Shown here: positions 25,552 to 33,600 of the stretch, one piece after another | Layout of the letters: every line of letters starts with the position of its first letter | How positions within the stretch are numbered: the stretch's first letter is position 1 | NCBI RefSeq assembly: GCF_901827175.1 | Contig: NZ_LR594662.1 | Span: 3,224,001-3,288,000, forward strand | Direction: 5' to 3' | Length of the DNA stretch: 64,000 nt | Source: Variovorax sp. RA8 | GTDB lineage: Bacteria > Pseudomonadota > Gammaproteobacteria > Burkholderiales > Burkholderiaceae_C | Notes under the pieces: model-generated | The model's database searches: none | Told to the model about the DNA's origin: nothing | Seen by the model: only the letters and a program-made list of their open reading frames with translations | Translations under genes and position numbers: made by a program

Positions 25552-28500
25552 ACTCAGCGACAAGCAGATGCAGAAACGCACTCGGGCCTTGGCCACGGTG
25601 CATGCGATGCCGCCGCGGCTGCCTCAGCCGGAAGCCGGCCCCCCGATGCCGCCGGGCCTGCCGTCCTATGCCGAGCTGCACTGCCTCACGAACTTCAGCT
25701 TCCAGCGCGGAGCCTCGCATCCCGAGGAGCTCGTGCAGCGCGCCTACGAGCTCGGCTACGAGGCGCTCGCGATCACCGACGAATGCTCGGTGGCCGGCGT
25801 GGTGCGGGCGTTCGAAGGGCTGCGGGAGCTCCTCGAAGCGCTCGATCCGTCGCAACACCATCCCTTCCGGCTGCTGTTCGGCAGCGAGTTCCGCTTCGAA
25901 CGCTTCAAGCTGGTGGCGATCGCGCACGATCTCGAAGGCTGGGGCAACCTCTGCGAGTTCATCACCGCCGCGCGCATCACGGCGCCCAAGGGCACCTACG
26001 AGGTGAGCTGGGAAGACAGCAACCTCGCCTCGCTGCGCGATTGCGAGATCCTCTTCGTGCCCCTGCGCACCCCCGGCGCCACGCCCGACGCCGAAGCGCT
26101 CCGCGCCGATGTGGCGGAGGTCGCGCGCCTCTTCGCGGGCCATCTCTGGCTCGCGGCCGAGCTGCCCAACGAACTCGACGACGACCTCTGGCTGATCACC
26201 CTGCTGCAGGCGGGTGCACAGGCCGGCGTGCCGCTGGTGGCGGCCGGCGACGTGCACATGCACGTGCGCTCGCGCAAGCCGCTGCAGGACGTGATCGCGG
26301 CCGTGCGCGAGGGCAGGGCAGTCGCCGAATGCGGCTTCGCGCTGCAGTCCAATGCCGAGCGGCACCTGCGTTCGCGGCTGCGCCTGTCGAACCTCTATCC
26401 GGCCGAGCTGCTGGCCAACACCCTCGAGGTCGCGCGGCGCTGCACCTTCGACCTGAACGTGATCCGCGAGCACTACAAGTACCCGCTCGAGAACGTGGCG
26501 AAGGGCGAGACGCCGGCCCAGACGCTGGTGCGCAAGACCTGGGAGGGCGCGCGCGAGAAGTATCCGCAGGGCGTTCCCGAGAAGGTGCAGGGCCAGATCC
26601 GGCACGAGCTCGACCTGATCATCGAGATGCACTACGAGATGTTCTTCCTCACGGTGGAAGACATCGTGCGCTTCGCGCGCTCCAGGAGCATCCTGTGCCA
26701 GGGCCGCGGCTCCTCGGCCAATTCGGCGGTCTGCTTCTGCCTCGGCATCACCGCCATCGATCCCGAGACCGGCAACCTGCTGTTCGAGCGATTCCTGAGC
26801 CGCGAACGCCGCGAGCCGCCCGACATCGACGTCGACTTCGAGCACCAGCGGCGCGAGGAGGTGATCCAGTACATCTACGAGAAGTACGGGCGCGAGCGTG
26901 CTGCCATTGCGGCGGTCGTGATCTGCTATCGCTCGCGCAGCGCGGTGCGCGACGTGGGCAAGGCGCTGGGCATCGATGCGCGCCTGGTCGACGAGTTCGC
27001 CAAGGACCATTATTGGTTCGACGGCGTAGTGCTCGACCAGCGGCTGGAAGAGGCAATGCAGCGCTCGGGCGTGCAGGAAGACATGCCCCGGCTGCTGCAG
27101 TGGATCGAGCTCACGCAGCAGCTGCGGGGCTTCCCGCGCCACCTGAGCCAGCACGTGGGCGGCTTCGTGCTCACGCAGAGCAAGCTCACGCGCCTGGTGC
27201 CGGTCGAGAACGCGTCGATGAAGGACCGCTCCGTCATCCAGTGGGAAAAGGACGACCTCGAGGCCATGGGCATGCTCAAGGTCGACGTGCTGGCCCTGGG
27301 CATGCTGAGCGCAATCCGGCGTGCGCTGGCCCTGGTCAACGGCTGGCGCGGCACGGCGCTGCAGATGCACCAGATACCGGACGACGACGAGGCCGTGTTC
27401 GACATGATCTGCGATGCCGACACCATCGGCGTCTTCCAGATCGAGAGCCGGGCGCAGATGTCGATGCTGCCGCGCCTCAAGCCGCGCTGCTACTACGACC
27501 TGGTCATCGAGGTCGCCATCGTGCGGCCGGGGCCGATCCAGGGCGGCATGGTGCATCCGTACCTGAAGAACCGCGAGAAGCTCCGAAAGGACGGCGAGAT
27601 CGTCTACCGCTATCCCGACCTCATCCCGGCGCTGGGCCGCACCCTCGGCGTGCCGATCTTCCAGGAGCAGGTGATGCAGATCGCGATGATCGCGGCCAAG
27701 TTCTCGCCCGACCAGGCCGACCGGCTGCGCCGCTCGATGGCGGCCTGGAAGCGCAAGGGCGGCGTCGAGAAGTTCCACGAGCCGCTGGTCGGCGGCATGG
27801 TCGACAACGGCTACGACCGCGAATTCTCCGAAGCCATCTTCAAGCAGGTCCAGGGCTTCGGCGAATACGGCTTCCCTGAAAGCCATGCCGCCAGCTTCGC
27901 GCTGCTGGTGATCGTGAGCTGCTGGCTCAAGCTGCACGAGCCCGCCTGCTTCCTGGCCGCCATGCTCGATTCGCAGCCCATGGGCTTTTATTCGCCTTCC
28001 CAGTTGGTGCAGGACGCCAGGCGGCATGGTGTCGAGGTGCGTGCGGTCGACGTGACGACGAGCGAGCTCGACTGCACCCTGGAGCCTCCGGCTGTTGGTC
28101 CTTCCCCGTCCGAAGGAAGGTTGGGGTGGGGGCAGCAGCCTCCGCAAGCCATCCCGCCCCGTTTCGCCACCCGCCTGGGAAACCCCCGGCAACCCGCCGT
28201 ACGCCTCGGCCTGCGCCGCATCTCCAGCCTCAGCGAAGCCGGCGCCAGGCGCATCGTCGAGGCCCGCGCCCAAGCCCCCTTCGCCAGCACCGAGGACCTC
28301 GCCGTGCGCGCCGAGCTCGATGCCAAGGACATGGCCGCGCTCGCCGCGGCCGACGCGCTGCTCGCACTTTCGGGCCACCGGCGCCAGCAGGTCTGGGACG
28401 CCACCGCGCAGCGGCGCGCGCCGGCGCTGCTCAAGGGCGTGCCCATCCATGAGCGCGCGCTGCAGCTGCCGCTGGCGCCCGAGGGCGAGGAGATCGTCGG

Positions 28501-28915
28501 CGACTACGCCTCGCTGGGCTTCACGCTGCGGCGCCATCCGCTGGCGCTGCTGCGTCCGCGGCTCGCGCGCATGAGGCTCAGCAGCGCCGAGCAGCTGCGA
28601 GACCTGCCCAGCGGCCAGACCGTGCGCGCCTGCGGCATGGTCATGGGCCGCCAGCGCCCGCAGACCGCCAACGACACCATCTTCGTCACGCTCGAGGACG
28701 AGACCGGCAACGTCAACGTGATCGTCTGGAAGCACGTCGTCGAGGCCTGGCGCGAGCCGCTGCTCAAGTCGCACCTGCTCGCCGTGCAGGGCACCTGGCA
28801 GCGCGACGTGGACAGCGGCGGCGAGGTGCGGCACGTGGTGGCCACCGGCTTCAGGGACCTGACACCGCTGCTGGGGCGGCTCGCGAAGAGCAGCAGGAGC
28901 CGGGACTTCCACTGA
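25544..28915 (+). CDS. dnaE2: Error-prone DNA polymerase III alpha subunit DnaE2
   Basis: A 1123-residue C-family polymerase for damage-induced mutagenesis. The PHP domain starts near residue 40 (YAELHCLTNFSFQRGASHPEEL). The palm holds the catalytic acidic motif PPDIDVDFEHQ near residue 427. It is followed by fingers, a helix-hairpin-helix region and an OB-fold near residue 1030 (TVRACGMVMGRQRPQTANDTIFVTLEDE). Residues about 848-882 are an unusual Pro/Gly-rich insert encoded by hairpin-forming DNA at about 28087-28190. It ends the SOS operon. Confidence 0.95.
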   Translation: MPELSDKQMQKRTRALATVHAMPPRLPQPEAGPPMPPGLPSYAELHCLTNFSFQRGASHPEELVQRAYELGYEALAITDECSVAGVVRAFEGLRELLEALDPSQHHPFRLLFGSEFRFERFKLVAIAHDLEGWGNLCEFITAARITAPKGTYEVSWEDSNLASLRDCEILFVPLRTPGATPDAEALRADVAEVARLFAGHLWLAAELPNELDDDLWLITLLQAGAQAGVPLVAAGDVHMHVRSRKPLQDVIAAVREGRAVAECGFALQSNAERHLRSRLRLSNLYPAELLANTLEVARRCTFDLNVIREHYKYPLENVAKGETPAQTLVRKTWEGAREKYPQGVPEKVQGQIRHELDLIIEMHYEMFFLTVEDIVRFARSRSILCQGRGSSANSAVCFCLGITAIDPETGNLLFERFLSRERREPPDIDVDFEHQRREEVIQYIYEKYGRERAAIAAVVICYRSRSAVRDVGKALGIDARLVDEFAKDHYWFDGVVLDQRLEEAMQRSGVQEDMPRLLQWIELTQQLRGFPRHLSQHVGGFVLTQSKLTRLVPVENASMKDRSVIQWEKDDLEAMGMLKVDVLALGMLSAIRRALALVNGWRGTALQMHQIPDDDEAVFDMICDADTIGVFQIESRAQMSMLPRLKPRCYYDLVIEVAIVRPGPIQGGMVHPYLKNREKLRKDGEIVYRYPDLIPALGRTLGVPIFQEQVMQIAMIAAKFSPDQADRLRRSMAAWKRKGGVEKFHEPLVGGMVDNGYDREFSEAIFKQVQGFGEYGFPESHAASFALLVIVSCWLKLHEPACFLAAMLDSQPMGFYSPSQLVQDARRHGVEVRAVDVTTSELDCTLEPPAVGPSPSEGRLGWGQQPPQAIPPRFATRLGNPRQPAVRLGLRRISSLSEAGARRIVEARAQAPFASTEDLAVRAELDAKDMAALAAADALLALSGHRRQQVWDATAQRRAPALLKGVPIHERALQLPLAPEGEEIVGDYASLGFTLRRHPLALLRPRLARMRLSSAEQLRDLPSGQTVRACGMVMGRQRPQTANDTIFVTLEDETGNVNVIVWKHVVEAWREPLLKSHLLAVQGTWQRDVDSGGEVRHVVATGFRDLTPLLGRLAKSSRSRDFH

Positions 28916-29007
28916 GAAGCTGACCCGGACCGGCTTGCCACGCGTGCACAACGACGGCACGCCGATGCCGCTTCCCGGTGCAAACCCGGTGTACGCAGGC
29001 ACCGAAA

Positions 29008-29049
29008 TTAAGTATTCTCTCCATGAATTTGGAGAAGTTGCTTACTTAA
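29008..29049. promoter_or_regulatory. Nested inverted repeats upstream of the Rieske oxygenase gene
   Basis: The outer arms TTAAGTA and TACTTAA enclose an inner pair CTCCA and TGGAG. The AT-rich island stands out in this GC-rich DNA and lies 61 bp before the oxygenase ATG. It is a likely operator and promoter region, perhaps for the TetR regulator at 32587-33435; no -10/-35 pair is clear. Confidence 0.45.
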
Positions 29050-29110
29050 CTGCTGGCACGCTTTCTGCAGCGCTCTGCGTCATGCAAGCCGCCAGCCCCC
29101 ACGAGGACAC

Positions 29111-30130
29111 ATGCCCATGACCGCCTTCGCCTACAACGCCTGGTACCCACTCTCCTGGTCGCGGGACATCGGACGCGAGATCGTCGCGCGCCGCGTGCTC
29201 GAGCAGGATCTCGCGGTGTATCGCACGGAGGAGGGCGTCGTCGCCGCGCTCGAGGACGCCTGCCCGCACCGGCTGGCGCCGCTGTCCATCGGCCGGCTGT
29301 GCGGCGACGCGATCGAATGCGCCTACCACGGCCTCACCTTCGACGGCAGCGGCCGCTGCGTGCACGCGCCCGGCATGCCGCGGGTCCCGGAGAGCTTCCG
29401 CGTGCGCAGCTATCCCACGGCCGAGAGCATGGGCATGGTCTGGGTGTGGATGGGCGATGCCGAGAAGGCCGACCGCAGCCAGGTGTTCCGCCTGCCGCAG
29501 TACGACGACCCCGCCTACAGCGTGGTCGAGGGCGACGCGCTGCTCGTGCAGGCCAACTACCTGAGCCTGGCGGACAACCTCTGCGACCCGACCCACGTGG
29601 TCTACGTGCACCAGACCACGCTGGCGAGCGCCGGCCGCGAGGAAACGCGCGTGCAGCACGAGCGCCAGGGCAACAAGGTCGTGACCTGGCGCTGGGTGAT
29701 CGACGGCCCGCTGATGCCGATCTTCGAAGGCCTCAAGGACTTCGGGGGCAATGTGGACCGCTGGCACTATTACCACTATCACGCCCCCAGTATCGCGGTG
29801 ATCGACTTCGGCTCCGCCCTCACCGGCACCGGCGCGCCGGAGGGCAACCGGGACGACTGCATCCAGATGTACGCCTGCCACTTCATCACGCCCATCGACC
29901 AGCGCAGCTGCGTGCAGCACTGGCTGTGCCTGAAGAACTCGCCGGCCGACCCCACCGTCGACGAGCGCCTGCGCAGCAACCTGCGCATGGCCTTCAACGA
30001 GGACAAGCGCGTGCTGGAGGCGATCCAGCGCAACGAGGACAAGCCGCGCCAGTGGCACCGGATCAATCTCGCCCTCGACGGCTCCTCGATCAAGATGCGG
30101 CGCATCGTCGAGGAAATGGCCGCCGAATGA
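29111..30130 (+). CDS. Rieske aromatic ring-hydroxylating / O-demethylase oxygenase (VanA-like)
   Basis: A 339-residue cytoplasmic oxygenase subunit. The Rieske [2Fe-2S] ligands are C51, H53, C70 and H73 (CPHR and CAYHG). The mononuclear iron site is suggested by DNLCDPTHVVYVH near residue 157. Length and pattern resemble vanillate demethylase oxygenases, which need a separate reductase; no reductase gene is nearby. A second ATG six bases in is equally possible. Downstream lie an ABC binding protein and a TIM-barrel enzyme, suggesting degradation of an imported aromatic or related compound. The substrate is unknown. Confidence 0.9.
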   Translation: MPMTAFAYNAWYPLSWSRDIGREIVARRVLEQDLAVYRTEEGVVAALEDACPHRLAPLSIGRLCGDAIECAYHGLTFDGSGRCVHAPGMPRVPESFRVRSYPTAESMGMVWVWMGDAEKADRSQVFRLPQYDDPAYSVVEGDALLVQANYLSLADNLCDPTHVVYVHQTTLASAGREETRVQHERQGNKVVTWRWVIDGPLMPIFEGLKDFGGNVDRWHYYHYHAPSIAVIDFGSALTGTGAPEGNRDDCIQMYACHFITPIDQRSCVQHWLCLKNSPADPTVDERLRSNLRMAFNEDKRVLEAIQRNEDKPRQWHRINLALDGSSIKMRRIVEEMAAE

Positions 30131-30250
30131 AGCTCTCCCCCAGGTTGGCTCACTTCGTGTAGCCGCCCACCCCCTCACCGGGGGCAGCACCAGCGGCCCG
30201 GCAAAGCCGGTTCCGCGGTGTTCCCCAGCAGGCCTGCACAGCTTCGAAGC
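30131..30250. repeat. Intergenic hairpin-rich repeat
   Basis: Contains CCCCCTCACCGGGGG and CCGGCAAAGCCGG hairpins between the oxygenase and the binding protein genes. Sequences of this style recur between genes in Comamonadaceae genomes and may act as mRNA-stabilising or terminator-like structures. Assignment to a repeat family is from memory of the pattern, not from a search. Confidence 0.45.
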
Positions 30251-30322
30251 GACTGATTGAGCCACGAGCCGCTACCTTCTTCTTTTTCTCCGTCCCCAGC
30301 CATCGCCAGAAAGGACTTCGCC

Positions 30323-31528
30323 ATGAAACTCATGCCCTCCGTGTCCACCCGCCTGCTCGCGGCCAGCCTCTGCTTCGCAGCCGCGCACGCCGCGGCGCAA
30401 GGCACCATCAAGATCGGCGAAATCAACAGCTATAAGGCCCTCCCGCAGAACCTGGTTCCCTACAAGCAGGGCTGGATGCTGGCGCAGGAAGAGATCAATG
30501 CCGCAGGCGGCGTGAACGGCAAGAAGCTGGAGACGGTGTTCCGCGACGACAACGGCAACCCCGGCGATGCCGTGCGCATGGCGGAGGAACTGCTCGCGCG
30601 TGAGAAGGTCGACATCCTCTCCGGCGTGACGCTCTCGCATGTCGGCCTGGCGCTGACCGATTTCGCCAAGCAGAAGAAGGTCTTCTTCCTCGCATCCGGC
30701 CCCCTGAGCGACAAGGTGGTGTGGGACAACGGCAACCGCTACACCTACCGCCTGCGCTCCGGCACCTATGCGCTCTCGGCCTCGGTGATCGGCGAGGCGG
30801 TCAAGCTGAAGAAGAAGCGCTGGGCACTGGTCTACCCCAACTACGAATACGGCCAGGCGGCGGTGGCGGCCTTCAAGGAGAACATGAAGAAGGCGCAGCC
30901 CGACGTCGAGTTCGTGGCCGAGCAGTCGCCGCCGCTCGGCAAGATCGATGCCGGCGCCGTGGTGCAGGCGCTTGCCGACGCCAAGCCGGATGCGATCTTC
31001 AACGTCATGTTCGGCAGCGACCTGACCAAGCTCGCGCGCGAAGGCAAGACCCGCGGCCTGTTCGAGGGCCGCGAGGTGGTGAGCCTGCTGACCGGCGAGC
31101 CCGAATACCTCGACCCGCTGAAGGACGATGCGCCCGCCAACTGGATCGTGACCGGCTACCCCTACGCCAACATCGACACGCCCGAGCACAAGGCCTTCCT
31201 GGCTGCCTACCAGAAGAAATACAACGACTATCCGCGCCTGAACTCGGTGGTGGGCTATGCCACCGTGAAGGCGATCGCCGCGGGCCTGCAGAAGGCCGGC
31301 TCGACCGACACGGAGAAACTGGTCGCGGCCTTCAAGGGCCTGCAGTTCGATTCGCCCTTCGGGCCGGTGGTGTTCCGGCCTCAGGACAACCAGTCGACGC
31401 TCGGCATCTTCGTCGGCCGCACCGCGGTGAAGGACGGCAAGGGCGTGATGCCCTCGGGCACCTACCTCGACGGCGCGAAGCTGCAGCCCGCCGAGGAGCA
31501 GATCCGCAAGCTGCGCAATCCCTCGTGA
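30323..31528 (+). CDS. ABC transporter substrate-binding protein, branched-chain amino acid type
   Basis: A 401-residue periplasmic binding protein (LivJ/type I fold). The signal peptide is LLAASLCFAAAHAAAQ, followed by GTIKIGEINSYKALPQNL. The family pattern continues with QEEINAAGGVNGKKLETVFRDD and GGVTLSHVGLAL-like text (SGVTLSHVGLALTDFA). No permease or ATPase genes accompany it here, so it may share them with another locus. The ATG at 30323 follows AGAAAGGAC; the upstream in-frame extension lacks signals. It overlaps the next gene by one base. Confidence 0.92.
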   Translation: MKLMPSVSTRLLAASLCFAAAHAAAQGTIKIGEINSYKALPQNLVPYKQGWMLAQEEINAAGGVNGKKLETVFRDDNGNPGDAVRMAEELLAREKVDILSGVTLSHVGLALTDFAKQKKVFFLASGPLSDKVVWDNGNRYTYRLRSGTYALSASVIGEAVKLKKKRWALVYPNYEYGQAAVAAFKENMKKAQPDVEFVAEQSPPLGKIDAGAVVQALADAKPDAIFNVMFGSDLTKLAREGKTRGLFEGREVVSLLTGEPEYLDPLKDDAPANWIVTGYPYANIDTPEHKAFLAAYQKKYNDYPRLNSVVGYATVKAIAAGLQKAGSTDTEKLVAAFKGLQFDSPFGPVVFRPQDNQSTLGIFVGRTAVKDGKGVMPSGTYLDGAKLQPAEEQIRKLRNPS

Positions 31529-32586
31529 TGAGCGCGACCCTTCCGCCGATCGGCTGCAACGGCCGCGGCGCGCAGGCCTCCTCGCTCGAGCGGCCGGTGT
31601 CGCTGGCCGAGCCGCCGATCGAGGAGCAGTTCCGGCTGGTGCGCGAGAGCGGCGCCTTCGATTGCTTCGACCGCCTGCCGATGCCGGGCCAGGTCGACAC
31701 CTACCTGCGCTGCATCGAGCGCTTCGGCCTGCCGGTGCACACCGCGAGCTGGTTCTATGCGCTCGGGCGCGACGAGGCGCTGCTCGCCGACAAGCTGCAG
31801 CTCGCTGCCGAGGTCGGCGCCCGCACTCACAACATCATGCTGCACTGGCACGATGCGACGGGCAGGCCCATCGGCAACGACGAGGTGGCGGACTTCTACC
31901 TGCGCGCCTACGACGAGGGCATGGCACGCGGGGTGGAGCCGGCCTTCGAGCTGCACGTCAACATGTGGAGCGAGGACCCGCGGCGCGTCGCGCCCGTGGC
32001 CGAGGCGGTGCGCCGCCGCGGCGTTCCCTTCCACTTCACGCTGGACTACAGCCATGCGATCTTCAAGATCGGCAATGCGCAGGAGCAGGCGATCTGCGGA
32101 CTGACGGAAGACGTCGCTTCAGGGCGCGCGGTGCTCGACCCCTTCCAGCCCGGCAACTTCGTGGACCAATGGCTGGAGATGGGCATCGTGCGCTGGCTGC
32201 AGGTGCGCAGCGTGGCGCCGAACGGGCCGCGCAACCGCTGGTCGCTCGGCGACTCGGGCGAGGCGGTCGCGGCCGTGCCCGAGCATTCCATCTTTCCGTA
32301 TGCCAAGGGCGAGCCGGGCCGCGGCATCCTCTATCCCTTCACCGAGCCGGCGCCCGGGGAATGGCACTCACCGTGGGACGCGGGCGCGCTCGCCTGCACA
32401 CGCGAGGTGGTGCGCAAGGTGCTGGTCTATCACCGCACCCACGCCGACTCGCCGCTGCGCTGGATCACCACCGAGATGATCAACCTGCCCGACTACGCGC
32501 ACAACGCGCGCTTCTCGCTGATCGGCCAGAACGCGGCTATCGCGCGCTTCGTGCGCGAGCAGTGGGCCGCGCTCGCCCCAGCCTGA
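31528..32586 (+). CDS. TIM-barrel xylose isomerase-like (sugar phosphate isomerase/epimerase) protein
   Basis: A 352-residue protein of the xylose isomerase-like TIM-barrel superfamily. Metal-site style segments include HNIMLHWHDATG near residue 110, FELHVNMWSED near residue 143 and FHFTLDYSHAIFK near residue 172. The start is the ATG in TGATG that overlaps the stop of the binding-protein gene, so the two are cotranslated. Superfamily members act on sugars or small hydroxy-acids using a divalent metal. Together with the oxygenase this suggests a catabolic unit; the reaction is not deducible. Confidence 0.8.
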   Translation: MSATLPPIGCNGRGAQASSLERPVSLAEPPIEEQFRLVRESGAFDCFDRLPMPGQVDTYLRCIERFGLPVHTASWFYALGRDEALLADKLQLAAEVGARTHNIMLHWHDATGRPIGNDEVADFYLRAYDEGMARGVEPAFELHVNMWSEDPRRVAPVAEAVRRRGVPFHFTLDYSHAIFKIGNAQEQAICGLTEDVASGRAVLDPFQPGNFVDQWLEMGIVRWLQVRSVAPNGPRNRWSLGDSGEAVAAVPEHSIFPYAKGEPGRGILYPFTEPAPGEWHSPWDAGALACTREVVRKVLVYHRTHADSPLRWITTEMINLPDYAHNARFSLIGQNAAIARFVREQWAALAPA

Positions 32587-33435
32587 TCACTTCTTCGAGG
32601 CGGCCGGCTTGCGCCGGGGCTTGGGCGCGGCTTCCGCCGCAGCAGGTTCGTCGCCCGTCGCGAGCATGCGCAGCACCACGTCGCAGATGTGATCGCGCCA
32701 GGCGGCGCGGCGGGGCCGGCTCATCAGGTCCGCGCCGATCCAGGTGGCACAGGTGTATTGGTTCGAGAGATAGAAGAAGCCGAGCGACATGATCGTCATG
32801 AGCACGTGCTCGGACGACACGTCGCGGCGGAACACCCCGCGCGCCTGCCCGCTCTCGAGCAGGGTCGCGACCGTCTGCACCAGCGGCAGCGCGGTGCGCT
32901 CCACCACCTGCGGTGCCTGCCGGATGTGCTTGCCGCGCAGCAGGTTCTCGTTCATCAGCAGCCGCACGAGGTTCGGATGCGAGAGGTAGTGGTCCCACGA
33001 GTGCTGCACCAGCTGGCGCATGCCTTCGACCGGATCCTCCGGTGTCACGAACTCGCGCTGCGCGCCGATCATGTCCTCGTAGATCTTCGCCAGCACGGCC
33101 TGGTACAGGCGCTCCTTGTTGCCGTAGTAGTAGTACAGCATCCGGTCTACCGTACCGGCCGCGGCGCTGACGCGCTCGATGCGCGCGCCGGCGAATCCGT
33201 GCTCAGCGAATTCCTCGGCGGCAGCGTCGAGGATGCGTGTCTCCAGCAGGTCCGTCCGCTCGCGCCGCAGGCGCCGGCGCGTCGGGCCGCCGCCTCCCTC
33301 GATCGGCGCAGGCTCGTCCGCGCGTGCGGCAGGGCGGCCGGTGCGGCCGGCTGAAGAGGATCGTTCTGGCACGGTGGATTCGCTCCTTGTCTTTCGGGTC
33401 CGGGCGACGGACGGTGAACAGGCATTCTCTCGCAT
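32587..33435 (-). CDS. TetR-family transcriptional regulator
   Basis: About 282 residues. The TetR DNA-binding domain lies near residues 60-110: RILDAAAEEFAEHGFAGARIERVSAAAG, then MLYYYYGNKERLYQAVL. A ligand-binding C-terminal domain follows, and the protein ends in a Lys/Ala-rich tail (KPRRKPAASKK). The N-terminus before the domain is long and low in complexity, so the start is uncertain; ATG at 33435 is used, with one at 33477 also open. It converges on the oxygenase cluster and is its likely regulator. Confidence 0.85.
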   Translation of the reverse strand: MRENACSPSVARTRKTRSESTVPERSSSAGRTGRPAARADEPAPIEGGGGPTRRRLRRERTDLLETRILDAAAEEFAEHGFAGARIERVSAAAGTVDRMLYYYYGNKERLYQAVLAKIYEDMIGAQREFVTPEDPVEGMRQLVQHSWDHYLSHPNLVRLLMNENLLRGKHIRQAPQVVERTALPLVQTVATLLESGQARGVFRRDVSSEHVLMTIMSLGFFYLSNQYTCATWIGADLMSRPRRAAWRDHICDVVLRMLATGDEPAAAEAAPKPRRKPAASKK

Positions 33436-33600
33436 GCCGACCGAGGTGTGGCCCTGGTGCATGAGGTGCCGCGTCACGCGCGGCTCCCCAGTTCAATGGA
33501 TTGCAGATCGGCGTGCGCGCCTCCAGAATCCGCGCGGTGCAGCGGCATCGGGCAAAGCCTGCGCGAAGGCGCGAAAAGCCTGAAGACAACGAGGTGCGAA

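Noticed and set aside
25505..29002. 1165-codon open frame antisense to imuB/dnaE2
   Set aside because: It mirrors dnaE2 codon by codon in very GC-rich DNA, reads as His/Arg/Ala-rich text without domains, and has no ribosome-binding site.
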